Assembly (NCBI GenBank): GCA_023055355.1
Contig: JALJCS010000018.1
Span: 1 to 64,000, forward strand
Length of the DNA stretch: 64,000 nt
Direction: 5' to 3'
Source of the DNA: Agelaius tricolor
Lineage: Eukaryota > Chordata > Aves > Passeriformes > Icteridae
Below are positions 9,831 through 21,599 of this stretch, in pieces; the stretch's first letter is position 1; each line of letters opens with the position of its first letter. The position numbers and the translations under genes are program-made. The notes under the pieces were generated by a model. That model was not told the origin of the DNA, did no database searches, and saw nothing but the letters and a program-made list of their open reading frames with translations.

Positions 9831-12800
9831 AAGGTTTGCAGGAGGCACTTAAGACTCACAAGGCAGCCTGACTTTGCGATGGTGGCAGCTTGTGTCTGGG
9901 AGATATTTGGCGCAATGCACAGTTTTTAGCGTGCAGCTGGCTGCTCTGGGCCACAGGCCTCTGAACACCAGTGCTGGCCCTTTTCCCTGGCAAACAAAAC
10001 TAACTACTCCAGGTTCCTGAAGGCAGATTGCAGGAGGCACTTGGCACTACCAAAGTACCTTGAGTTGGCACTGGTGCCAGCTTGGCTCTGGGAGGCATAT
10101 TTCACAAAGTAGAATTTCACCAGGCAGCCGGCCGCTCCGGGCCACAGGCCCGTGAACACAAACACCGGCCCTTTTCCCTGGCAAACAAAACTGACTGGCC
10201 TAGGTTCCTGATGGCAGACTGCAGGAGGCACTTGGCACTGACTACGCAGCCTGATTTTGCAGTGGTGGCAGCATGGGCTTGAGAGCCATCCTGGGCAATG
10301 CAGAATTTCAGAAGCCGGCCAGCCGCTTGTGGCACCTGGGCCCTTAACAAAAACGCCGGCCCTTTTCCTATGTTAACAAATCTAACCAGCCCCAGTTCCT
10401 GGTGTTGGTTTCAGGTGGCACTTGGAACTGTTAATGCAGGCCGAGTTTTCACTGGTGCCAGCTTGGGTCTGTAAGACATCTCGCACAATGCGGAATTTAA
10501 GGAGCCAGACGGCCGCTCCGGACCGCAAGCCCCCATAGAACAAAGCCAGCCCTTTTTCCTGGAAAACAAAACTCACCAGACCAGGTTCCTGATGGCAAAT
10601 TGCAGGAACACCTTAAGACACACAAACCAGCCGGAGCTGCAAGTGGTGCCAGCTTAGGTCCTGGAGGCATCCTGCGCAATGCGGAATTTCAGCAGGCGGC
10701 CGGAGGCTCCGGGCCTGAGGCACCTGAAAAAAAACACTGGCCCAATTCCCTGGCAAACAACACTCACAAGCCTGGGTTCCTAAGGTCCACTTGAAGGAGG
10801 CCCTTCGTACCGTCAAAGCAGCCTGACTTTGCGGTGGTGGCAGCTTGGGTCTGGGAGGCATCCTGCGCAATGCAGAATTTCAGGAGCCAGCCGGCCGCTC
10901 TGGGCCACAGGCCCCCAAAAAACAATGCCGGCCCTTTCCCGGGAGAAGAAAACTCCCCAGCCCAGGTTCCTGGTGGCAGTTTGAAGCAGGCACTTAGCAC
11001 TGTCAAAGCAGCCTGACTTTGTGCTGGTGGCAGCTTAGGTCTGTGAGGCGTCTTGCGCAATGCGGAATTTCAGGAGCCAGACGGCCGCTCCAGCCACAGG
11101 CCCCCAAACATCAAAGCCAGGCCTTTTCCCTGGAAAACAAAACTCATTGGCCCATGTTCCTGATGTCAGATTACAGGAGCCACTTGGCACTGTCAAACCA
11201 CCTCGAGTTGCAAGTGGTGCCAGCTTAGGTGTTGGAGGCATCCTGTGCAACAGGGAATTACAGCAAGCAGTGGGCCACTCCCATGAAACCAAACGCTGGC
11301 CCTTTTCTCCAGCAAACAAAACTGACCATCCCAGGTTCCTGATGGCAGATTGCAGGACGCGCTTGGGACTCTCAAATCGGCTCAAGTTGGCAGAGATTCC
11401 AGCTGAGATCGAGGAGGCATCCTGTGCAATGCGCAATTTCAGCGGCCAGACGGCCGCTCAGGCCCACAGAGCCCCAGAACAAAAACGCCGGCCCTTTTCC
11501 CTGAGAAACAAAACTCACCGGACCAGATTCGTTAGGTCAGCTTGCAGGAGGCAGCTAGAACTGTTAAACCAGCCTGACTTTGCGGTGGTGGCAGCTTGGG
11601 TCTGGGAGGCATCCTGCGCAATGTGGAACTTCAGCAGGCAGACTGTCGCTCTGGGCCAGAGGCCCCCAAACAACAACGCCGTCCATTTTCCCAGGTACGC
11701 AAAATTCACCAGCCCAGGTTAGCGATGTCAGTTTGAAGGAGGGACTTGGCACTGTCAAAGCAGCCTGACTTTGCAGTGGTAGCAGCTTGGGTCTGGGAGG
11801 CATCCTGCGCAATGTGGAACTTCAGCAGGCAGCTGGCCGCTCCGGGCCTTAGGTCCCTGAAACCAACGCTGACCCTTTTCCCGGGCAATCAAAACTGACC
11901 GGCCCAGGTTCCTGATGGCAGATTGCAGGAGACACTTGGCTCTCTAAATGCAGCTCGAGTGGGCACTAGGACCAGCTTGGGTCTGGGAGGCATCCTGCGC
12001 AATGCGGAATTTGAGCAGAGAGCCCGCCTCTCCGGACTGCTGGCCCCTGAACACCCGCGCTGGCCCTTTTCCCTGGGAATTAAGACTCACCGTCCCAGGT
12101 TTCAGATGACAGATTGCAGAAGCCACTTGGCGCTGTCAAACCAGCTCGAGTGGGCACTGGTTCCAGCTCAGGTCTAGGAGGCACCTGCACAATGCAGAAT
12201 GTCAGTAGCCGGCCGGCCCGTGAGCCCTGAACACAAATGCCAGCCCTTTACACAGGTAAGCATAACTCAGCAGTCAAGGTTCCTGATGGAAGATTGCTGG
12301 AGCCACTTGGAACCCTCAAACCAGTCTGACTTTGGGGTGGTGGCAGCTTGGGTCTGGGAGGCATCCTGCGCAATGCTGGAATTTCAGGAGCCGGCCAGCC
12401 GCTCCAGGCCACGGGCCTCTGAATGCTAGCGCTGACGCTTTTCCCAAGTAAGCAAAACACGGCTGCCCAGGCTCCTGATGGCAGATTGCAGGAGGTGCTT
12501 GGGACTCTCAAACCAGCTCGACTGGGCACAGGTGGCACCTTGGGTCTGGGAGGCATCCTGCAAAATGCGGAATTTCAGGAGCCAGCCGGCCACTAAGGGG
12601 CCCTGGCCCTGAATGCCAATGCCGGCCCTTTACACAGGTAAGCGTAACTCACCAGCCCAGGTTCCTGATGGGAGATTTCAGGAGACACGTGCCATTGTCA
12701 AAGCAGCAGGAGTTGGCACTGGTGCCAGCTTGGGTCTGGGAGGCATATTTGGCAATGCAGACTTTCAGCAGGCAGCCTGGCACTCCGGGCCGCAGGCCCC

Positions 12801-14130
12801 CGAACAATAACTCCGTCCCTTTTCCCTGGAAAACAAAACTTACCGGGTTCCTGAAGTCAGTTTGCAGGAGGCACATGGCACTGCCTACGCAGCCTGACTT
12901 TGCAGTGGTGGCAGCTTGGGTCTGGGAGGCATTCTGTGCAATGCTGAATTTCAGCAGGCAGCCGGCTGCTCCGGGCCGCAGGCCCCCAAACAACAACACC
13001 GGCATATTCTCAGAGAAGAAACTCACCGGGCCAGGTTCCTGATGGCAGATTGCAGGAGGCGCTTGGCACTCTACGCAGCCTGACTTAGTGGTTGTGGCAG
13101 CTTGAGTCTCGGAGGCATCCTGCGCAATGTGGAATTTCAGCAGCTAGAAGGCCACTCGAGGCCTTAGGCCCCAAAAAAACCCACTGGCCCTTTTCCCTGG
13201 CAAACAAAACTCAGCAGTCCAGGTTCCTGATATCAGATTGCAGGAGGTACTTGGCCCTCTAAAAGTAGCCCGAATCGGCACAGGTGGCAGCTTGGGTCTG
13301 GGAGGCATATTTCACAGTGCGGAATTTAAGCAGGCAGCAGGCCCCTTCCAGCCACAGGCCTTCCGAAAAAAATACCAGCCCTTTCCTAGGATAGGAAAAC
13401 TCACCATCCCAGGTTCCTGGTGGCAGATTGCAGAGACGCTTGGCACTGTCAAACCGGCCTGACTTTGCGGTGGTGGTGGCTTGGGTCTAGGAGGCATCCT
13501 GCGCGATGCGGAATTTACGGAGCCGGCCGGCCGCACCGGACCACGGCCCCTGAACAACAAGGCTGGCCCTTTCTCAGATGAAGAAAACTCACCAGGCCAG
13601 GTTCCTGGTGACAGATTGCAGGAGGCACTTGGGACTCTAAAACCAGCTTGAGTTGGCACAGATTCCAGCTCAGGTCTGGGAGGCATCCTGCGCAATGCAC
13701 AATTTCAGGAGTCTGCTGGCCACTAAGGGCCCCTGGGCCATGAACACCAATGTCAGCCCTTTACACAGGTAAGGATAACTCACCAGGCCAGGTTCATGAT
13801 GGCAGATGGCAGGAGGCACTTGGCCCTCTAAATGCAGCTCAAGTGGGCACTGGGACCAGCTTGGGTCTGGGAGGCATCCTGCGCAATGTGGAATTTCAGG
13901 ACCCAGCCGGCTGCTCAGGGCCGCCCCCCTGAACACCAACGCTGCCCCTTTCCCAGGTAAACGAAACTCACCAGGCCAGGTTCCTGATGGCAGATTGCAG
14001 GAGGCACTTGGGGACTCTCAAACCAGCTCGACTTGGCACAGGTGGCAGCTTGGGTCTCGGAGGCATCCTGCGCAATATGAAATTTCAGGAGCCTGCTGGC
14101 CGCTCAGGGGCACAGGCTGCTGAACGCCGG
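9831..14130. repeat. GC-rich satellite of about 190 bp, about 23 monomers
   Basis: The phrase TTCCTGATGGCAGATTGCAG and its variants recur every 180-192 bp from about 9834 to 13990. Each monomer also carries GCAGCTTGGGTCTGGGAGGC, then CATCCTGCGCAATGCGGAAT, a CCGGCCGCTCCGGGCC-like palindromic core, and CCCTTTTCCCTGG followed by AAAACTCACC. Monomers differ by substitutions and small indels. Long open frames on both strands, such as 220 codons at 11060-11722, arise because the repeat is GC-rich and stop-poor. The array ends exactly where the ERV-A 3' LTR begins. The period is close to that of the zebra finch centromeric satellite Tgut191A (191 bp, established knowledge), but I have not compared sequences. 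Confidence 0.93.
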
Positions 14131-14604
14131 TGTTTTGCGGAGATAATCAAAACTCCACAACTTTGGTGAAAGTTGTAAAGCCTGTATGTTTATTACAGCC
14201 CTGGACACATATGAGTATCGTTCCCCTAAAATGACATGCGTACCTCGGGGAACTTCAGGTCTCTTTTTATCCCCCTCTCAAATACATATGCATACAATTT
14301 CACAATAGGTTCGTATGTATTAATTTTTACGAATTTTGCATTATATTTTCTGCTAGTTTTTCTTTATCAGAAAGAATTCCTAGGTCAGGTTGACCTGCTC
14401 TCACAGCAGTCTCTCTGTCTCTCTCTATCACCTTCTGTCTCCCCCACCCCTTATCTCTGTCCTTCTCTGAAGTAGTTTCTCTGAGCCTCAGCTTTGCAGT
14501 CAGGCTAAATGGCTATGTTTTCTAACCACAGACTCAACTCAAAAATGTACATTTGACCTAAATCAAAATGGATTTCTACCCTGGAAAATTTCCACTCTGC
14601 CTCA
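14131..14604 (-). repeat. ERV-A 3' LTR
   Basis: On the minus strand a polypurine tract (AAAGGGGGGAA, rc of 14605-14615) is followed by TGAGG at 14604, the expected 5' edge of a 3' LTR. AATAAA lies on the minus strand at 14189-14194. The likely 3' edge is CA at 14131-14132, directly against the satellite. That gives about 474 bp. The terminal inverted repeat is poor, so the edges are approximate. Confidence 0.6.
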
Positions 14605-14750
14605 TTCCCCCCTTTCCTAAAAGGAAGAAGTAAATTCTTTTCTTCATGCAAATTCCTATGACAATAAGTGTACTTTAGTGCTTTACCGTGTACGTTTGAT
14701 AAGGGGGTTAACGCAGCTACTTGCTGTAGCATTCTCTAATTCCAAATTAG

Positions 14751-17104
14751 CTATATAATGGATAATCTTATACTTCTTCTAGCTAATATTAACAAAACTA
14801 CAATGGGATGACACAACTTATTAAAGATTGCATTAGCAGTTGGTGACCACCCAAAGATCACATGCCACCAGTGATGATCTGCATTTTGTTTTATTCTTTG
14901 CAGAATTCCGGTTATTTCCTTTTGTATCGTGTTGGACAGTTCTCTCTGCTTTCTTGGGTTTTTCTTCAAGATCCCCGGTAGGTCTTGGTGCTTAATTAAT
15001 TGTTTTACCAATGTAAGGTCCATTCCAATAGGAGTAAGTGATAGTCTGTGATACACTGTGTAATTGGTTTTAATCAACTGGTGGGATGTCACTTGGGCCA
15101 AGTACGAAAACCACACTCGGTAATCTTAATGCATTACAAAGACAAAAATTAAAATGATTTCTGCTAGACAAAATAACATCGTTGTTATCAATTTTTACAG
15201 CGGCACAAGCAGTTCTCGGGCACGTGCAACCTTTATCAGTATATACGAGCACAGTTTTCTGGTCAGTGACTGGATGAATTTCAAAGTGGCAAATACTCTG
15301 TTCAGTGTCTAGACACACATCTTGGGCATTCATAGTATTGCTTTAACAAATGAATCCCAGCTGTTCTCTAGTAATGCAGGATTTTAAGTTTACTTGTTCT
15401 AAAGGGTAGAGCGCTGTTTATTTCGTGATTTAATCTTAGCGCAATGACGGGATGGATAACGTAAACAATGGCATTACATATGGTAATCACAAAGGCAGTG
15501 GCCACATTAGAAGCAGGATAATAGGTGAAATTTACCGTAGTCCACGGGGATTGAAACTTCTTTTCAAAATCAATTGCATTATCTCAGACAACTTTCCAAA
15601 TTTCAGCTGGAAAATTACCTTCACCCCTTTCCCATATGATCAGAGCTGCTGTTGCTTGCATCTATAACAGTGCTTGTATACAACTGAAAGCTAAAGACAC
15701 ATTATCCTGAACTGTACTAAGCGCTTCTTCTATTAACTTGTGGTCTTGGTACCTGGCCTTTTCTCACTTGGGTAGGACTTTTGAAATCTGCCACTGGCTA
15801 GTTCCTAATGCCAATAGAGATGACTGTAAAGGCTGCTTCAATTTTGCTAGGCTACCTGCTGCAGTGGCCAGCTTATTCATCAGTATTTCTGAATCAATTC
15901 CATTTAAAAATCTCAATCCTGTCCTTAATATCTCAGTTAGATCCTTTCTTATTCTGCTCTTTGGGTAGACTTATCTTTGTAACCATGTTGTCTAGCTCTT
16001 AAAGGATGTTCTTAGGAAAGAGCAGCAGGCTGGTTGGATTTTTGAGATGTTAATTTGCATTAGCAACTCAACACGTTTGAGAGGCCATTCTGGATTGAAG
16101 AACGGTTGTTGTTCGCCCTCATTGCTCACTACGTAAGGGCCTATTTCAAACGCTTCAGGTTCACGTTTGGGTTGCGTCTGAACTATTTGATTAGTAGTGT
16201 GGGTTGTATAAGGTCCTGCTGTTGCATAAAGTGCAGTGTCTATTTTAAACTGAAATGAGAGCCTGATAGCATCCTGAGCCTAAAGGCAGGTCACTTCTAC
16301 AGGCTGTATCAAGGTGAAATTACACCAACGGTCTGATTCGCTTAGGCTATCGCTGTTGCCTTCTTGTGAAGGCCACGGCGACCTGGTTTCAGGGGTCCAG
16401 CACTTCGATCTCCTTTGTGGGATCCCTTGTGGCCAATAACGGACGCTGACACCAATGTGGTGGACGGTTAAAGGCGTTTATTGAGGGGTCTTAAGGGTAT
16501 TTATGGACTAAGGGGTCTCTCTACGTCAGACAGGGGTTTGGCTATACTTTCTAGGGTTAGTATGGAGTGGAAAGTTACTGGCATGCATAGGTTAGGGGGG
16601 CTACACGTCTGGCTACATTCCAAGGGTGATCCTTATCTATGGGGAGGGGGGTAGAAGGATTCCTGTAACTTTCCGTTACAGCCCGAAATCTTCCGAGCGC
16701 CTGTCCCTGGCCTACCACATATCGCAAACTTCCTGGTGCTTCTATACCGGAGACGTTGAGACACTAATTGCATCTGGTCTCTCATAAGCCATCCGATTGA
16801 CCACCCAGCACCCTACTTTGATTTCTTCTCTCCTGATCTCTTGAAGTGTCCACAGTTCTCATTCCTGCCGCTCCTGCTCCTCATATACCTGATCTTCATG
16901 AATTACTACAGTGGATAGGTTTAGATCTTTTATCTCAGCGAGTTCTCCCATGGATCTAGTATACTGATTAAAAGCCTGGGACCAAGGCCATTCAGCATCG
17001 CTTTGGATAGAGGTACTCTCTAATTCTAAGACTCCGGTTATAATTATATACAAAACAATTCTGTAAATGAAATTACAAACTACCCCCGGCTGCAATATAC
17101 TCAT
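14751..17104 (-). pseudogene. ERV-A env remnant
   Basis: A frame opens at 17104 soon after the integrase frame ends, with a hydrophobic stretch early in it that fits a signal peptide. Open pieces lie at 16859-17104, 15070-15333 and 14751-15116. The middle piece is cysteine-rich (KGCTCPRTAC). The last ends in a hydrophobic segment (LCHPIVVLLILA) fitting a transmembrane anchor just before the polypurine tract. The gene is broken by several stops and frameshifts and by an LTR-like block at 16428-16680. Receptor type and Env subclass cannot be told from this. Confidence 0.6.
16428..16680 (-). mobile_element. Short LTR-like block nested inside ERV-A env
   Basis: A 253-bp block begins TGTGGCCAATAACGG and ends CCGTTACA on the plus strand, so both edges fit TG...CA and form an imperfect inverted repeat. 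On the minus strand it carries AATAAACGCC near 16474-16483. It lies between the N-terminal and C-terminal env remnants. I found no clear target-site duplication, so a nested solo LTR is likely but not proven. Confidence 0.5.
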
Positions 17105-17195
17105 TTTGTCCGAGTAAGCTTAATCTCAGTTCGTTGTCTCCTGATGTCACTCTCTGAGGGGTTCCTGGGGCCTTCTTCACTCGAGAGTGATGGAT

Positions 17196-18010
17196 CTAGG
17201 CATTCTGCTCTTTGATCTTGATTGTGGTGAAGGTGGTGAGAAGCACTTGGAAGGGTCCCTCCCACTGTGGTTCCAAAGTCTTTTCTGCAAGAGGCTTAAC
17301 ATATACATAATCTCCAGACTGTGTGTTATGTACTGGTCTATCTAGCTCTCTGCTCTGAGTTCCAGCCACGTGTTTCTCAATTTCTCTAAGCTGTTTGCTT
17401 AAAGCCACCGTGTAGGTGGCCAGTGTTATCTCCCCAGTGTGGGTGGACATTCCCTTTTGTATTCCATATGGTCTTCCATAAAGCATTTCAAAAGGACTCA
17501 GCTTTCCTTTAGCCCGAGGTTTAGTTCGAATTTGCAATAGTGTCGGTGGAAGATCTTGGGGCCAGGGTAGATTAACTTCCTGCCCCAGTCTTACAATCTG
17601 CTGCTTAATCAAATGATTCATTTTCTCTACCTGGCTGTTTTACCGGGGGCGGTATGGAGTGTGAAGTTCCCAATCTATGCCCAGGTGGCTACTAATCTGT
17701 TGCACTACTTTGGAAAAGAAATGTGATCCTCTATCCGAGGATATTGTGGCTGGAACTCTGAAGCGTGGTATTATTTCTTGTAATAATACCCTGGTCACCT
17801 CTTGAGCTTTGACAGTTCTGGTGGGGAATGCCTCTGGCCACCCTGAAAATGTATCTGTTAATACCAATAAATACTGATACCCCCCCTTTCCTTGGGAGTT
17901 CTGAAAAGTCAATTTGCCGCTGCTGTCCAGCCCGTGGTCTCTCCCGGTCTGACCGAGTTTCGGCCTGGGGGTATTTTTGGGGTTAGTCTGGAGGCGAGGA
18001 TCACGCTGTC
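17196..18010 (-). pseudogene. ERV-A integrase remnant
   Basis: Integrase joins retroviral DNA to host DNA. The piece at 17640-17912 carries the catalytic-core motifs LTDTFSGW and SSDRGSHF. The piece at 17196-17621 carries the glutamate motif QVEK just upstream of its first methionine, then KLSPFEMLYGRP and a C-terminal domain. All three D-D-E positions are visible. A TAA at 17640-17642 separates the second aspartate from the glutamate, so a full protein cannot be made. The N-terminal zinc-finger region is not clear. Confidence 0.85.
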
Positions 18011-18267
18011 AGTTTACCTGAGTAACAGTGGCAGATAAATTCCTGGCAACAATTCTTTCAATCAGATACGTGTCCTAGAAAGCCTGTGGATACTACTTAA
18101 AAGTCAATACTTCATTTCAATGCACTCTGTATCACTGGCAGCCTTGGTCATTCTGGGAAAGGAGCCACACTTTATAAAAGCTTTTAACTAGTTAGGCCCT
18201 AGTGTGTTTTCTAGTGTTCCTCCTTCGCTAGTGACCACAAAAATGGGAAGGGATTACCAGCTCTCTT

Positions 18268-19130
18268 TCAATGGTAGCCCACCCCTTGTGGTTGCATGTC
18301 TCTTTTGATTAGTATTATTATATTCTGGCTTACCTTCGAGGAAAATCTGACCATAATTACCTCACCTTTTGCTTTCTTTGCCTCTCCATCCACCAGCTCA
18401 TTTCCTTCCTCCAATTCTGAGCTCACTCTCTGGTGTGCCTTAATATGCCTTTTCAGGCAGCTGAACTGCTTCCAGCAGCCGGATTGTCTCTTCTTTCCTT
18501 GTGAGGTTAGCAGTCCCCTCTCCTTCCAGATGGCTCCATGTGCATGCACAGCTCTGAATGCATACCTCGAGTCTGTATAGATGTTTATTTTCTTTTCCTT
18601 TTCTATTTCTAAGGCATGGGTCAGGGCATTTATCTCGCCCTTCTGTGCAGTGGCACTTGTCGGTAAGGGTCCAGACTCTATTACTTTATTACCTCTCTGC
18701 AGGTAGTCACCGTGTACTTAGCATGTAGCTTTCCACCGGCAACATAGCTGCTCCCGTGAGTGAACTAGGTCTCTGCATCGTCCAGAGGAGCGTCTTTCAA
18801 GTCTGAGTTGCTGGAGTAAGTAGCTTCAGTGGTCTCTAGGCAATCGTGCTGTACTGCTTCTCCTTGATTCCACTGAGAGAAGAAGCTGGCTGGGTTGACA
18901 ATATCAGTCACTACTATCTCTACATCACCTTGCTCTACCATGATGGCCTGGTATTTCAGGAACTTCTGTGGTGAGAACCAGTGGCTGCCCTTTACTGCCA
19001 GTACTGCGGACACCGTGTGGGACACTAGCGCGGTCATTTTTGTCCCAGGGTAAACTTGCGTGCCTCTTAAATACTCAGCATGACTGCTGCTACGGCCTGA
19101 GGCAACCTGGCCATCCCTTTGCTGTTGCAT
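18268..19130 (-). pseudogene. ERV-A RT connection and RNase H remnant
   Basis: Frames at 18765-19130 and 18268-18549 cover the RT connection region (HTVSAVLAVKG, then WFSPQKFLKYQAI) and the C-terminal half of RNase H (HAHGAIWKERGLLTSQGK). RNase H degrades the RNA strand of the RNA/DNA hybrid. The region between 18549 and 18765 is interrupted, so this is not a functional domain. Confidence 0.75.
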
Positions 19131-19149
19131 CTAGTTGCTTAGAGAAGTA

Positions 19150-20320
19150 AGCAACTGCCCTCTGGTATGGACCCAAGTCCTGAGCCAGTATTCCCAGGGC
19201 AATTCCTTATCTTTCATGGGAAAATAGAAAGAATGGTGTACTTACATCTGGAAGTCTCAAAGCTGGAGCTGACATGAGAGCACTCTTTAGCTGGTGAAAG
19301 GCCCGTGTGGCTTCTTTTGTCCACTGGAGATCTCTGTTTCCAGTGGCAATAAGAGCATAGAGGGGTCTGACGAGCAGTCTATAATTATAAACTCACAGCT
19401 GGCACTACCTTGCCGTGCCTAAGAAGGTTTGGAGTTCCTTCGTTGTCTGGGCTTTTGGGGTTTGGCTTATGGCTTCCCTGCCCTAAAGTCCACTGCTCGG
19501 CACTCGCTCCGTACCCCAGGTAGATTACTGTCTGTTTCGCTACCTGTGCCTTTTTCTTTGATACTCTGTATCCTTGGAGTCCTAGGAAATTTGAAAGGCT
19601 TACCGTCTAGGCCACACGTGCTTCCTTCCTCCGAGTGGCTACTATAAGATAATCCGTGTACTGCAACAGCCTCCCTTCTTCTTTTGGAGCTTACCAGGAC
19701 TCTGGATCTTTGCGAGTTGTTCTCCAGTCAGAGTGGGGGAATTTTTGAAGCCTTCAGGCCCATGGACCATGTGAGCTGTGTTTTGCACTGCTTCTAGGGC
19801 TTTCTCACTCGAACGCAAAAATTTTCTGGCTGGCTTCGTGGATGGGGAGGCAAAAGAAGGCATCTCTCAGGTCTAAAACAGTAAACCAGGTTAACTCAGG
19901 TGTTAAACAAGTTAGTAAAGTATATGGATTTGCTACCACAGGGTATAAATTCTTTGTTATCTTATTGACAGCCCTCAATCCAGTACTATCAATTATTGGG
20001 CTGATTTCTTTCCTATCTTCTTTTGAGGGAGTACTGCTTAATTCTTACTGGTTGTGTTCCTTCCTTAAGCCTGATTACCATGGGAGGGCATTTTTCACTC
20101 TCCCTGGTACAGCAGAGGACCATACCCCCAAAAATACTTATTTACTTATTCTAATATCTCTTTCCTAATGCCTTTCTTAATTTCAATGGCTGTTAATGTT
20201 AAGCCTAACATCTTTATATCATTTGCCTCCAGAGTAACCTACTCATTTGAGATTGTTTAGCGAATTGAGCATATACAAAAGCTTCTAAGTACACATGTTA
20301 CTTTAAAGGTTTGCAAAAGT
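19150..20320 (-). pseudogene. ERV-A reverse transcriptase remnant
   Basis: Minus-strand translation across several frames shows RT fingers-palm-thumb character, including a thumb segment with WTKEATRAFHQLK near 19275-19325. The catalytic YxDD box is degraded: at 19649-19660 the codons read Tyr-Thr-Asp-Tyr, so the second catalytic aspartate is lost. Multiple frameshifts accompany this. Confidence 0.7.
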
Positions 20321-20460
20321 ATGCCTTCTCAGACTGGACAGTTGTTCCCCACACTACAACATAAACATTCTCCACAGGTACTAAAGCTTTATTTAAAACT
20401 GAATATATGGCCCCTGTATCAACTAAAATTCCACCCTTTTCTTTCTTCTGATCTCACTGC
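20321..20460 (-). pseudogene. ERV-A protease remnant
   Basis: The aspartic protease active-site motif GGILVDTGA is readable at 20409-20434 on the minus strand. Retroviral protease cleaves Gag and Pol polyproteins. The catalytic aspartate is retained, but flanking sequence is broken and only a fragment is convincing. Confidence 0.7.
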
Positions 20461-21590
20461 CTCTTGCAGAGGGGTCTGTTACCTCCTAGTTCTGGATGAA
20501 ATCAGACTGCCAGGAGGGGGATGGGTGCGAATGGGTATACCTTTGGAGCCTGAGTCCTCTTCCCTTTTGGGGAGGTCATTCTTATCCTTCCTCCCTTACC
20601 TCAGGAGGAGCCTTCAACAAATCATATGTACTCATTTTGCGAACTGTAATCACTTTGCATTTCAGCATGATAATCTTTGTCTGACTTCATACATTGCTAT
20701 CTTATGCTGCATACTGAACAACATGTTTGATTTGCCTTCTCTTTGCTTTGTTTTTTTCTTTTTTTTTTTTTGTTCAAGAGCTACACCAGTAGGTCAGAGG
20801 GAGCTCTGACCCCACAGTTAGTCCACCATTCTGGGTGATTTCTTAAAGCAAAAAAACCACATCAGCATACGGGACCTTATCCCGTTTACCTTTCCATTTT
20901 AAAACAGCTTTAACTGCAATGAGGTATTATAAATCTTTTTATTTTCTGAGCTGCCCCTACTGACAGCCTTGTCCCAGTCAGCCCCTCCCAACAGGGGCTG
21001 GTTCAGGAACCTCTTTGCTCTGGTTAGTTCTCATTATCTCCTTCTCCTTATGCTATCTTGTTTCCCCCCAAGCCTCACAGTGTCTTTTCTCAGTTTTTCC
21101 TCACACACAGATCTCCAGGTGGCAGGTATCAGATGTGATTGTTCACACATAAGCTTTAAGATCTCAGGTTCTGAATTGGCTTCATCAGGAACCTTTAATG
21201 TACGCTTAAGACACAGTACAGCAATACTAGTGCCTCTCACAAACTCTTGCACATAAGGTGCCAGCCTCTCAATGCACCAAAAACTCCCGGGAATTGCCTG
21301 CAGTCTATTCCGTTTATCACTTTGGCGTTTATTACTTAACCTCTATGGTGGGTTGTTCTCAGTCTAAACTTACTGTATTACCCACTGAAGTCCCATAAAT
21401 TCATTCATCTCTTCTATCTAAACTCTATTTTACAAAATCTCAGTCTATTTTAGTTCTCTTCTTGCACAATCTAATTAAAGCATTGCTTCTACTGACACTC
21501 ACTTTACTGCCTTACAAAAGGCTGTGCTTGTTACAGCAAAAACTCTGATATGCTCACACACACAGACACACGCACACCACTGATCACAAA
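20461..21590 (-). pseudogene. ERV-A gag remnant (weak)
   Basis: By position this should be gag. A 72-codon minus-strand frame at 21034-21252 has capsid C-terminal character (charged, ending in a basic run), and short gag-like pieces continue towards protease. No nucleocapsid zinc knuckle is clear. A T/A-rich run at 20750-20772 interrupts it. Confidence 0.4.
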
Positions 21591-21599
21591 TTCACTAGA

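Larger units (their letters stand above)
14131..21590 (-). mobile_element. ERV-A: decayed gammaretrovirus-like provirus
   Basis: Read on the minus strand, the order is gag remnant, protease, RT, RNase H, integrase, env, polypurine tract and 3' LTR, the standard simple-retrovirus order. Every gene carries stops or frameshifts. No matching 5' LTR is recognisable beyond 21.6 kb, so the element is 5'-truncated or its LTR is too diverged. Its 3' end abuts the 190-bp satellite. Assignment to class I (gamma-like) rests on the protease motif LVDTGA, the pol-env arrangement and the integrase C-terminal style; it is tentative. Confidence 0.85.

Noticed and set aside
11060..11722. 220-codon open frame
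   Set aside because: It spans several satellite monomers whose length is not a multiple of three, so the frame reads different phases of a stop-poor repeat.
9831..14130. CRISPR-like regular repeats
   Set aside because: Repeat and spacer are not separable: the whole 190-bp monomer is conserved, the host is eukaryotic and there are no cas genes.
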